Source of the DNA: SIG469 sp964541215
GTDB taxonomy: Bacteria > Bacillota > Clostridia > Oscillospirales > Oscillospiraceae
NCBI GenBank assembly: GCA_964541215.1
Contig: CAZIPP010000019.1
Coordinates: 1-17,646 of the forward strand
Direction of reading: 5' to 3'
Length of the DNA stretch: 17,646 nt
Shown here: piece after piece, positions 7,127 through 14,446 of the stretch
Layout of the letters: each line of letters starts with the position of its first letter
Position numbering within the stretch: the stretch's first letter is position 1
The notes under the pieces: generated by a model
Seen by the model: only the letters and a program-made list of their open reading frames with translations
What the model was told of the DNA's origin: nothing
Database searches by the model: none
Made by a program: the position numbers and the translations under genes

Positions 7127-9354
7127 GCTTCTAACCTTCTTTCCAGCAGTTTTGCTGCTGCCTGGGTATTTGCGTTCTCCATTTTGAGAAGACGTGCTAC
7201 AGCCGAACCAAGTTCATCGCTGTTATCGGCAAGCGCAACAGCCTTGTCAATTTCTGATATCAAAAGGCTTGGTGTCAGATCAGACAGGTCGGAATAAATG
7301 TCCCGTCCGATATAATCCAAAAATGCGCTCACCTTTGGGTCGTATACAACGCCAACAAGAGGTATACCGCTTCCGGCTGCAAATATGAGGGCATGAAGCC
7401 TCATTGAAACCAGAGTCTTCATTCGTGACATGAGCCCAACTGCCATGCTGCCTGTATCGGGTCTGGGAAGAATGATAGCGTCTGTTTTCATCTGAGCAAC
7501 AACGCTTTCAGCTGCCGGTACGTCGCGATTGGGTTCTATGGGAAGAAAGACAGGAGTCAGTCCGTACTTTTCAAAAGCATAGTCCGCGGCTTCAGCAAAG
7601 CAGGGGATCTTTTCTTCAAAGCCCTGCCATGGGCGTAGTGCGAAACAGATAAAAGCACCTTTTGGGTCAAGACCGCTGCTGATAAGGTAGCTGTCAACGG
7701 CTCCGTCATTAGCAGGCTTTAATGTCAGAGCAGGGTCGGCGGAAAGGATTATCTCAGGCTTGTCCACGCCCATGGAGCGCAGCTCATCAAGAGAACTGTT
7801 TTCACGGAGCGTTATGATATCCGCATAGCTGTTGATAGTCTTTTTTGCTTTTTTTCTGTTTTTCTCCGAGGAAACGGGACCAATACCGCAGCCATACATG
7901 ATGGTCCTGTTACCCAGTTTTTTCGCGCATTTCAAACTGTACAGATAATACATCAGCGACCTTGTGGAGGTTACATCCTGAATAAGACTGCCGCCGCCGC
8001 TGAGGTAAAGCCGGGTTTTCTTCATTATTCTCAAAAAACCCGGAACATTGAAGGTATGGCAGGAACGCACCCGATAGAAAACACTTGTAGCTTTTGGAGT
8101 TCGTGAAAGAACATACAGCGGCATATCCGGATCTATCGAGCGCATTTCGGCAACTATCGCCTCAAGGATCGCATCATCGCCGGCGTTACCCTTGCCATAG
8201 GCGCCGCAGATAAGAACACCGTTTCTCTGTCTGACAGATGCGTTTTTCCTGCGAAGAATAGTGTTGTATATTCCCAGCTGGCGGGAGACAGTGGCTTCAA
8301 TGGAATAAAGCCTTCTGGCCTTTTCGTTGAGAAGTCTGCCCATGAAAAGACGCAGTTCGCTGTCGGAAGCAAGACGCGTCATATGAGAACTCAGCGTATC
8401 GACATCGCCGGGCTGGAACAGAAGTCCGTTTACGCCATGGTCAATAAGCAGGGGAACACCGCCTACGTTTGAACTTATGGTAGCGCAGCACATCCGGGCG
8501 CCTTCGGTCAAAACATAAGGGAATGTTTCAGACAGAGAGGTGAGCATGTTTACATCCAAGGCACCATAAAACGAAGTGGTATCTGTGACCCAGCCCGCAA
8601 AACAGACACAGTCTTTTATTCCCAGCGATTCGGTAAGTTCAACAAGCTCCTGATGCTGTTCACCGTCTCCGGCGATGACGAGTTTTGTGCTGCGGACAGC
8701 CTGATGTGTCTTGGCGAATGCCTTGATAAGTGTAGGCATATCCTTAACGGGGTTCAGACGCGCGGCAATGCCAAAGACCGTATCGTCTTCGGACACAGGA
8801 AAATCAATCGAAGCAAAAAACTCGTCACGGTTCATTGCGGGCTTGTTCAGAGAATAGTCTATGCCGTTGTAGATAGAAAAAGTGGTGTGAGGGTCAAAAC
8901 CTCGTGAGACCAGCATATCGGCGATAGGATCTGATACACCAATGCGGTAGTCAAGCATACGCAGAGAAATAGTATTGATGGTGCCGTAAGTAATGCGATG
9001 CAGAGGACGACCCATATAATCCAGCCGATAGTCACTGTGCACAGTTGTTACAACGGGAAGCTTCAGCTTTTTGCGAAGCAAGGCTCCGTACATATTGGCC
9101 TTTGAACCGTGGCAGTGTATCAGTTCGAATCCTCCCTCTGTGATGAAAGAGACAAGATCCTTTAAAGTAGAAAAGAAGCTGCCGGAAATAATATGGGTAG
9201 GGATGCCAAGCTCCCGGGCTTCATCAGCAAACTGACCGTCTGTAAAACAGATCATTTCGGCAGTTATGGTTTTATTCAGTTCTTTAAGCAGGGAATGGAC
9301 GTGAGTTTTTGCGCCTCCCACGTCGCCGCCGCTGATAAGATGGACGACCTTCAT
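7123..9354 (-). CDS. fused GT4 glycosyltransferase - CsaB-like polysaccharide pyruvyltransferase
   Basis: Predicted two-domain enzyme of 743 residues. Residues 1-370 form a GT-B/GT4 glycosyltransferase: the N-terminal glycine loop ISGGDVGGAKTH, the donor-domain start FGIAARLNPVKDMPTLI, and an EX7E motif at E276/E284 (SETFPYVLTEGA). Residues about 378-740 match the polysaccharide pyruvyltransferase (CsaB/WcaK) fold: CGAYGKGNAGDDAILEAI, SGGGSLIQD, GIGPV and SMRLHALIFAAGSGIPLVGV. CsaB proteins attach ketal-pyruvate to secondary cell wall polysaccharide in Firmicutes, which lets SLH domains bind. The upstream ATG at 9360 abuts the GGGAGA site, while the ATG at 9354 has proper spacing, so I chose 9354. 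Its 3' end overlaps the next glycosyltransferase by four bases. It is divergent from the DUF4330/Wzy operon. Both domains keep their signature residues, so both are probably active. Confidence 0.88.
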   Translation of the reverse strand: MKVVHLISGGDVGGAKTHVHSLLKELNKTITAEMICFTDGQFADEARELGIPTHIISGSFFSTLKDLVSFITEGGFELIHCHGSKANMYGALLRKKLKLPVVTTVHSDYRLDYMGRPLHRITYGTINTISLRMLDYRIGVSDPIADMLVSRGFDPHTTFSIYNGIDYSLNKPAMNRDEFFASIDFPVSEDDTVFGIAARLNPVKDMPTLIKAFAKTHQAVRSTKLVIAGDGEQHQELVELTESLGIKDCVCFAGWVTDTTSFYGALDVNMLTSLSETFPYVLTEGARMCCATISSNVGGVPLLIDHGVNGLLFQPGDVDTLSSHMTRLASDSELRLFMGRLLNEKARRLYSIEATVSRQLGIYNTILRRKNASVRQRNGVLICGAYGKGNAGDDAILEAIVAEMRSIDPDMPLYVLSRTPKATSVFYRVRSCHTFNVPGFLRIMKKTRLYLSGGGSLIQDVTSTRSLMYYLYSLKCAKKLGNRTIMYGCGIGPVSSEKNRKKAKKTINSYADIITLRENSSLDELRSMGVDKPEIILSADPALTLKPANDGAVDSYLISSGLDPKGAFICFALRPWQGFEEKIPCFAEAADYAFEKYGLTPVFLPIEPNRDVPAAESVVAQMKTDAIILPRPDTGSMAVGLMSRMKTLVSMRLHALIFAAGSGIPLVGVVYDPKVSAFLDYIGRDIYSDLSDLTPSLLISEIDKAVALADNSDELGSAVARLLKMENANTQAAAKLLERRLEA

Positions 9355-9374
9355 GTACATTCTCCCAAAATTTG

Positions 9375-9380
9375 ATTATA
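9375..9380 (-). promoter_or_regulatory. candidate -10 box of the GT4-CsaB operon
   Basis: Minus-strand TATAAT (9380-9375), about 20 nt upstream of the GT4-CsaB start. The only clear -35-like hexamer, TTGTTC at 9400-9395, is 14 bases away, which is too short. A promoter is likely because the gene has no upstream neighbour on its strand, but the exact -35 is unclear. Confidence 0.35.
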
Positions 9381-9384
9381 TATC

Positions 9385-9413
9385 TTGTTAAATTGAACAA
9401 TTTATTATACAAT
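9385..9413 (+). promoter_or_regulatory. promoter of the DUF4330-wzy-hit operon
   Basis: TTGTTA (9385-9390) and TACAAT (9408-9413) are separated by exactly 17 bases on the plus strand, a good sigma-A arrangement. Transcription would begin near 9420, just before a 16-base palindrome. The -35 box lies within the imperfect inverted repeat TTGTTAAATTGAACAA (9385-9400, 14 of 16 positions symmetric), which could be a repressor site shared with the divergent gene. Confidence 0.65.
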
Positions 9414-9425
9414 ACTTGGTGTTAT

Positions 9426-9441
9426 GGGTCAAGCTTGACCC
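9426..9441. repeat. perfect 16-base palindrome in the leader of the DUF4330 operon
   Basis: GGGTCAAGCTTGACCC reads identically on both strands. It lies between the -10 box and the GGAAAGGA ribosome binding site, about +6 to +21 of the predicted transcript. As DNA it could bind a dimeric regulator. As RNA it could fold into a 5-bp GGGUC/GACCC stem next to the ribosome binding site. Confidence 0.75.
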
Positions 9442-9462
9442 CGGAAAGGAATGATCGTAACT

Positions 9463-9960
9463 ATGAAGATTATCAACGAGAAAGGCAAGCTTTTCGGTTT
9501 GATCAATGTGGTTGACCTTATCGCCATATTGGTCATCGTAGCTGTCGTGGCAGGCGTTATATGGAAGATCGGTTTCAACAAGATATCCGACGCCATAGCT
9601 TCCGATATGGAGATAACCTATACCGTTAAAGTCGAGCAGGTCGATGTGGAGCTTTACGAGCGTATCAAGGAGACCATGCCCGCAACCATTATGACCAACG
9701 GCACATATGTTGACGGCGAATTTACCGATGTTGAGCTGCTGGAGTATGTAACCGTAGGCGAAGACGAATTCGGCAATACGGTTTATTATGAAGATGAAAC
9801 GATGTGCAATCTGCTGTTTACTGCCAAAGCCAAGGTTCCTCACGGTTCTGTTAATCTGCCCGTAGGTTCTCAGGAAGTACGTCTTGGCAAAGAGCATATC
9901 GTAAAGACCAGATACTTTGAAGTTACAGGCACCATCATGAGCCTGGATGTTCCCAAATGA
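9463..9960 (+). CDS. DUF4330-like small membrane-anchored protein
   Basis: Function unknown. From the ATG at 9463 it has 165 residues: a short cytoplasmic start (MKIINEKGKLFGLINVVDL), one hydrophobic segment (about residues 16-36), then an acidic, probably beta-rich domain of about 125 residues that would sit outside the membrane. The INEKGKLFG...NVVDLI start and single TM resemble the DUF4330 family, found next to polysaccharide genes in Clostridia. An in-frame ATG at 9451 directly abuts the AAGGA site and is too close. The 9463 ATG fits the family start, though its spacing (12) is long, so the start is not certain. It is the first gene of its operon and overlaps the Wzy-like gene by four bases. 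It may be an assembly or length-control partner of that protein (inference). Confidence 0.75.
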   Translation: MKIINEKGKLFGLINVVDLIAILVIVAVVAGVIWKIGFNKISDAIASDMEITYTVKVEQVDVELYERIKETMPATIMTNGTYVDGEFTDVELLEYVTVGEDEFGNTVYYEDETMCNLLFTAKAKVPHGSVNLPVGSQEVRLGKEHIVKTRYFEVTGTIMSLDVPK

Positions 9961-11558
9961 GCGCGGCAATATTAAACTGTCTTGTCGCAAGGTTTGTTAG
10001 ATTTATCGCTCATTGCTATCAGTATTCTGTCCTTGAACGCATAACAAGCTTTTTTTCAAAGCAGTACAGCCTGTCCGGACTGAAAAAAGTGATGGACAAG
10101 CTTTTCATGTGCGGTTCCGGAATAACACTTAACAGCCGTATTTACGGATGGTGTGACCGGTTCAACGAAAAGCTTCACAGTATGCATGGACGCTGGAGAC
10201 CAATACTTGACAGCAGTATCCCGGGAAAGTTATATAAATACCTTACCGGATCTGCCGTGATATCTAACAGTCTTATTGGCAAAGCAGTATTTGAACCCGG
10301 CATGAAGAGGGTGCTGCTGGTAGTCTTTTCTCTGTTCCTTCCCATCGACTGGGTACTGAGAGATGTGCTGCGTATCAGCTTCCTGGCTTCAGTTTGGGAT
10401 GAGATATTCCTGCTTGGCAGTGCGGCATATCTTGTTCTTGACCTGATTTTTGCCGTAAAAGCAAGAAAACCCAGAGTATCGCCTCTGGATATGCCCATTA
10501 TTTCTTTTTTGGGTGTTGGACTTGCTCTTATGTTTATTGTTTCTCCCTTCTTCAATATTGCCGTCGCCGGCTACAGAGCCACCGTTCAGTATATTCTGTG
10601 GTTCTTTGTGGTGCTTCGGCTGGTGCAGGAAGAAAAAGATGTGGTCATAGTATGCTGCATATTTACAGTAATGACCACTATGATAGCTCTCCATGGTATA
10701 TATCAGTATATCGTGGCTGTTCCCATACCCGACAGCTGGACTACTTCCACCGAGTATGGTATCAGGACACGAGTATACTCGATTTTTGGAAGCCCCAATA
10801 TCATGGGTGACTTTATGGCTCTGATGGCACCCATAACAGCGTCTCTGGCCTATTATTTTAAGGATTACAGGCTCAAAGTGGTCATGTGGGGCTGTGTAGT
10901 GCTGATGTGCTTTGCGTGCCTGTTTACGCTTTCTCGTGGCGCGTGGTTTGCATTGGCGATTGCAGTTTTTATCTTCGGACTCATAAATGATAAAAAGATA
11001 CTTGTTCTGTGCGCCTTTGCTATCCTTATAGCCTTGAATATCCCGGCTGTATCAAGCAGGATAGATTTCCTGTTTACCGATGACTTCAAGTATGCCAGCC
11101 AGAGTGGTGGACGAGCCGGTCGTAAAGCTCTCGCCATGCTGTATCTGACCTTTTTCTCCAATCCCTGGTTTGGATTTGGCTTGGGCATGTTCGGTGGTGC
11201 GGTCGCAATGCAGTATAAGCCTTATCTTTGGATCAGCTATTGCTATGTTGATAACTACTATCTCAAGATCCTTACAGAGATGGGATATATTGGACTTTCC
11301 TCATTTATCATTACTCTTGTAAGTATGCTTTACAATTGCCTGCGTTCAATTTCCCGCTGCAAATCCAGAAAGGATCCGATGGGATATATCGCCGGAGGTA
11401 TGTTCTCGGGATTGTGCGGCGTACTGGTGCACTGCTATTTTGAGAATATATTTGAAGAACCGTATATGATGGCATATTTTTGGGGCATCGTTGCTCTGAT
11501 AGTTTTTATAGGATTCTTCAGAAATGAAAAAACATCGAATGAAAGGGAACTTGTATAA
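9957..11558 (+). CDS. O-antigen ligase/polymerase-like (Wzy_C) membrane protein
   Basis: Polytopic membrane protein of 533 residues, expected to polymerise or ligate undecaprenyl-linked glycan on the outer face of the membrane. About 110 N-terminal residues are basic and amphipathic, probably cytoplasmic, followed by roughly ten hydrophobic segments between residues 117 and 520. Wzy_C/O-antigen ligase hallmarks are R-TRVYSIFGSPNIMGDF (about 270-286), TLSRGAWFALA (324-334) with the conserved arginine, and NPWFGFGLGMFGG (402-414) in the large loop. The ATG overlaps the DUF4330 stop by four bases and lacks a strong ribosome binding site, so it is probably translated by coupling. Its stop overlaps the HIT gene by one base. 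Ligase and polymerase activity cannot be told apart from sequence. Confidence 0.88.
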   Translation: MSAAILNCLVARFVRFIAHCYQYSVLERITSFFSKQYSLSGLKKVMDKLFMCGSGITLNSRIYGWCDRFNEKLHSMHGRWRPILDSSIPGKLYKYLTGSAVISNSLIGKAVFEPGMKRVLLVVFSLFLPIDWVLRDVLRISFLASVWDEIFLLGSAAYLVLDLIFAVKARKPRVSPLDMPIISFLGVGLALMFIVSPFFNIAVAGYRATVQYILWFFVVLRLVQEEKDVVIVCCIFTVMTTMIALHGIYQYIVAVPIPDSWTTSTEYGIRTRVYSIFGSPNIMGDFMALMAPITASLAYYFKDYRLKVVMWGCVVLMCFACLFTLSRGAWFALAIAVFIFGLINDKKILVLCAFAILIALNIPAVSSRIDFLFTDDFKYASQSGGRAGRKALAMLYLTFFSNPWFGFGLGMFGGAVAMQYKPYLWISYCYVDNYYLKILTEMGYIGLSSFIITLVSMLYNCLRSISRCKSRKDPMGYIAGGMFSGLCGVLVHCYFENIFEEPYMMAYFWGIVALIVFIGFFRNEKTSNERELV

Positions 11559-11962
11559 TGGGTGATTGTATTTTTTGCATGATAGTTTCCGGAAAACTTC
11601 CCAGTTATAAGATCTATGAAGATGAGTATACCCTTGCATTTCTCGATGTAGCCAAGGATATTGACGGTCATACTCTTGTGGTTCCCAAGAAGCATTGCAG
11701 AAATATTCTGGATGCTGATGATGAGACTCTTGCCCATGTTGCAAAGACTATCAAGACCGTTGCAAACCACTATATTTCACTTGGTTACGATGGCATCAAC
11801 ATTCTTAATGCCAACGAATCCTGCGCACAGCAGACAGTGTTCCACCTGCATTTCCATGTGATACCAAGAAAAAATGATGATGGCATCAATGCATGGCCAA
11901 AGCTTGAATGTGCTGAACATGAGCTTGAGCAAATGTGGAATAAACTGAAAATGACAGATTAA
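11558..11962 (+). CDS. HIT-family (histidine triad) nucleotide-binding protein
   Basis: Cytoplasmic nucleotide hydrolase or transferase of 134 residues, a usual length. The histidine triad motif is visible as H96-L-H98-F-H100-V in FHLHFHVIPR. The N-terminal C4-x-x-C7 and the histidine in PKKH (46) are the usual zinc ligands of bacterial Hit proteins. The family hydrolyses nucleoside phosphoramidates, adenylated intermediates or dinucleoside polyphosphates, and the true substrate is rarely known. The ATG shares its A with the TAA of the Wzy-like gene (TAATG), and an AAAGGGAA site lies upstream, so it is the last cistron of the DUF4330-wzy operon. A strong terminator follows at once. Confidence 0.93.
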   Translation: MGDCIFCMIVSGKLPSYKIYEDEYTLAFLDVAKDIDGHTLVVPKKHCRNILDADDETLAHVAKTIKTVANHYISLGYDGINILNANESCAQQTVFHLHFHVIPRKNDDGINAWPKLECAEHELEQMWNKLKMTD

Positions 11963-11966
11963 ATAA

Positions 11967-11998
11967 GTCCCCGGAAATGTTGCGACATTTCCGGGGAC
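11967..11998. terminator. bidirectional intrinsic terminator
   Basis: Perfect 14-bp stem GTCCCCGGAAATGT / ACATTTCCGGGGAC with loop TGCG. On the plus strand it is followed by CTTTAATTTTATT, and on the minus strand by TTATTTAATC. It sits between the convergent HIT and DUF4129 genes and can end both transcripts. Confidence 0.92.
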
Positions 11999-12006
11999 CT
12001 TTAATT

Positions 12007-13341
12007 TTATTGAATTTTGGTCTTCATAGCTTCCTTTGCAAGGTCAACAGCTCTGTCGGGAATATCGTCATTACTGTATCTTGCGTAGTTGTAGTAAAGT
12101 ATGAAGTCGATAAGTTCAGGATCAGATTTAAGCTCCTTCTCGTAAAACTCAATGGGAGTTTCGCAAACGACTTTGGGGTACTTTGCCTGACCTTTCTTTA
12201 GAAGTTCCTTATACGCAAATCGAACTTTCATCCGGTTTGTTGGGAAGTCTTCTATTTTTTCCGGTCGCTGCGTTATCTTCTTTGCGGCATCCCTTATGGA
12301 TGCGCCGATGTTTGACAGAACAGTCTTGAGGTCAAACAGATCTTCGGTCTCATCGATGAAGTCGCTTTCGCCTTCGGGGTCAAACATGGAGCGGAGCTTG
12401 TTCATAAAAGCGGGAAGCTTTTTTACGCCTTTGCTGGTCTTTTTGAACAGCCAGCGCAGGAAAATCAGAACAACACCGAGCACGCAGACGATAACAACGG
12501 TGTAGAAGATGATATCCTCAACCAGAGTAATGTTGCTTTCAGGCATATCCTCAAATATGCTGGCGCCGACCTCGGTTGCTGTGTCATCCTCAACAGTTTT
12601 GTTGTTGCCGGTCCGCTGATCGAGAATCGTGTTTATAAACGCGAAGACAGCTGCAAAGCCTTTAACAAAATAAACAGAAGCTATCTGGAACAGCTTGAAC
12701 AGCGGATAAATGTTGGAAACAAGCATTGCAAGGATGATAAAAGCGGTAATGACCATGAAATTGTTCATCTGCATACCGGCGGGATAGTGGACAGATTTTT
12801 CATCAATACCTTTGTGCAGGCTCTTACGAAGACCTTTAGCGTTAAGAGCGTAAAGCGACAGCAGGAAGTAGATGATAGCAGCCCAGTTGGTTACCTCGCT
12901 GCCGGCAGGAGAAAGGTCACCTGCTTTATAAACTATCATGCAAAGCAGATAGATTATAATGCCGAGAACAGCGAAAGGCGCGTAAACAACATAGCCGGCC
13001 TTTCTAGCCATGAAGAAAAACAGGACAGTCATGCCGCCAGCCAGCACGGCATAGAAGATCTTGTAAAAGAGATATCCCGCAGGCGCTGTAATAAATATGA
13101 AAGCGCAAATGACCACTGCACCGATAGCGCAGAGTATAATGCTGACTTCACCGGATTTATACATCGAGACTCTTCCAAGTATGTAGCCAACTACAGACAG
13201 ACAGGCTGAAGCAGTAAGTACCATGAAGGGAGAGCTGGGGAACAGCATCCGTTCAAACAGCAGCGCCAGAGGGAAGACAAACAGGATCGAGAGGATAAGG
13301 TTGATGCACTCAAAAAGTGCTCTTTGCTTATTAAACCTCAA
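12007..13341 (-). CDS. nine-TM membrane protein with DUF4129-like C-terminus
   Basis: Third gene of a MoxR-DUF58 operon; 444 residues. Hydrophobic segments appear at about 12-30, 39-56, 66-85, 89-111, 117-138, 152-167, 194-212, 218-238 and 277-298, with a short 38-residue loop before the last one. The soluble tail (about 305-444) ends in a DUF4129-like helical region: RMKVRFAYKELLKKG, ETPIEFYEKEL, YYNYARYS. In many bacteria this position encodes a membrane protein with an external transglutaminase-like domain. I find no such domain here, and the loop is too small to hold one. The start is TTG at 13341, preceded by GGGAGG at good spacing, overlapping the DUF58 gene by 11 bases. No ATG gives a full first TM. 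Function is unknown. Confidence 0.8.
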   Translation of the reverse strand: MRFNKQRALFECINLILSILFVFPLALLFERMLFPSSPFMVLTASACLSVVGYILGRVSMYKSGEVSIILCAIGAVVICAFIFITAPAGYLFYKIFYAVLAGGMTVLFFFMARKAGYVVYAPFAVLGIIIYLLCMIVYKAGDLSPAGSEVTNWAAIIYFLLSLYALNAKGLRKSLHKGIDEKSVHYPAGMQMNNFMVITAFIILAMLVSNIYPLFKLFQIASVYFVKGFAAVFAFINTILDQRTGNNKTVEDDTATEVGASIFEDMPESNITLVEDIIFYTVVIVCVLGVVLIFLRWLFKKTSKGVKKLPAFMNKLRSMFDPEGESDFIDETEDLFDLKTVLSNIGASIRDAAKKITQRPEKIEDFPTNRMKVRFAYKELLKKGQAKYPKVVCETPIEFYEKELKSDPELIDFILYYNYARYSNDDIPDRAVDLAKEAMKTKIQ

Positions 13342-14428
13342 AATCGATGACCTCCCTTCTGATGGGGATATGGGTTACTGTATTGGTGCTGGAACGCAAG
13401 TGATCAGCACGCTTTTCCAACGGCTCGTTCCAGAAAGTGGAAAGCACCATGATATCGCAGTTGCTTACACGGTCTTCCATCATGCGGTCGAGGGTCTGGT
13501 ATATTGTTTCGTTCTGCTTGATAACAAGCGCGGCAAGTATCTGGAAAATAGATTCCAGATGAGACTCGGAGCAGTTGGCAGTAAGGCCAATGGGTTCCTT
13601 GGGGTTCAAAGCATTCATACCGTTGGTGTAGAAGCCTACGTCAATGCCGCTGTGTACAGCCCAGTGAGCAAAGGTAGCAACGATACGAAGGGAACCTTCC
13701 AATGATTCGGCTTGTTCCTCTGTGAGATAGCCCCAGAAATTGTCTTCCGGTTCACAGTTGAGAACGATCATAACGCGGGGGGAGCAAGTATAGTCGTGGG
13801 TCTTGACCTGCAATTCGCCGGTTCTGGCGGATGCTTTCCAGTGGATGTCACGCATATTGTCGCCGCTCTGGTATTCGCGAATACCGTTGACGAGCATAGG
13901 ATCGGGAAGGATCCAGCGTTTTACAGCCACATCGCCCTGCCATTTCAGAGCGTCGTTTGAAAGTGCATCAGAATCCAGAAGACGAGGATATACGAAAAGC
14001 TTTGTATCTCCGGTATATTCCTTACCGGTGGAGTCCATACCGAACATATCGCCAATGGTCACAGAGGTGTTGGAAAGATCATAGAAACCTCTTCTGAGAC
14101 ATCTGATCTCATGACGACGGGTTATCTTGCTGTAGCCATTCATAAAGAATACGCTTTTGTGGAAGCGTTCATCGGCTATGTCAAGGTTATCGGTATTCTT
14201 AAAGCGCAGCCATTTGGATATCTTTGATTCAACGCGTACCCAGGGCAGGGGAGTCAGCTTTTTATTGACAAGTGTTTCGATCATTTCGATCTTGTCGCCC
14301 TCAAAAACAGACTTTCTGCTGATGGCTCTTCTATAGCTGAGCTTTTTAAATCCAACAGAAGAATAATAGCGAACCTGAAGCAGACAAAGCAGTCCCACGA
14401 CAATAATTATCCAGAAAATATTGCCCAT
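13331..14428 (-). CDS. DUF58 domain protein of a MoxR operon
   Basis: Membrane-anchored protein of 365 residues with a single N-terminal hydrophobic segment (about 4-20) followed by a cytoplasmic region. The DUF58 signature REYQSGDNMRDIHWKASART is at 184-203. DUF58 proteins resemble vWA domains, and the strand after the signature often carries an Asp-x-Ser-x-Ser metal site. Here that strand reads MIVLNCEPED (220-229), so the metal-binding aspartate and serines appear to be absent. The ATG at 14428 has an AAGGAG site. It sits 18 nt after the MoxR ATPase gene and overlaps the next gene by 11. The family function is poorly known; such operons are linked to cell-envelope stress and complex assembly. 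Confidence 0.9.
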   Translation of the reverse strand: MGNIFWIIIVVGLLCLLQVRYYSSVGFKKLSYRRAISRKSVFEGDKIEMIETLVNKKLTPLPWVRVESKISKWLRFKNTDNLDIADERFHKSVFFMNGYSKITRRHEIRCLRRGFYDLSNTSVTIGDMFGMDSTGKEYTGDTKLFVYPRLLDSDALSNDALKWQGDVAVKRWILPDPMLVNGIREYQSGDNMRDIHWKASARTGELQVKTHDYTCSPRVMIVLNCEPEDNFWGYLTEEQAESLEGSLRIVATFAHWAVHSGIDVGFYTNGMNALNPKEPIGLTANCSESHLESIFQILAALVIKQNETIYQTLDRMMEDRVSNCDIMVLSTFWNEPLEKRADHLRSSTNTVTHIPIRREVIDFEV

Positions 14429-14446
14429 GAGATTATTAGCTCCTTA

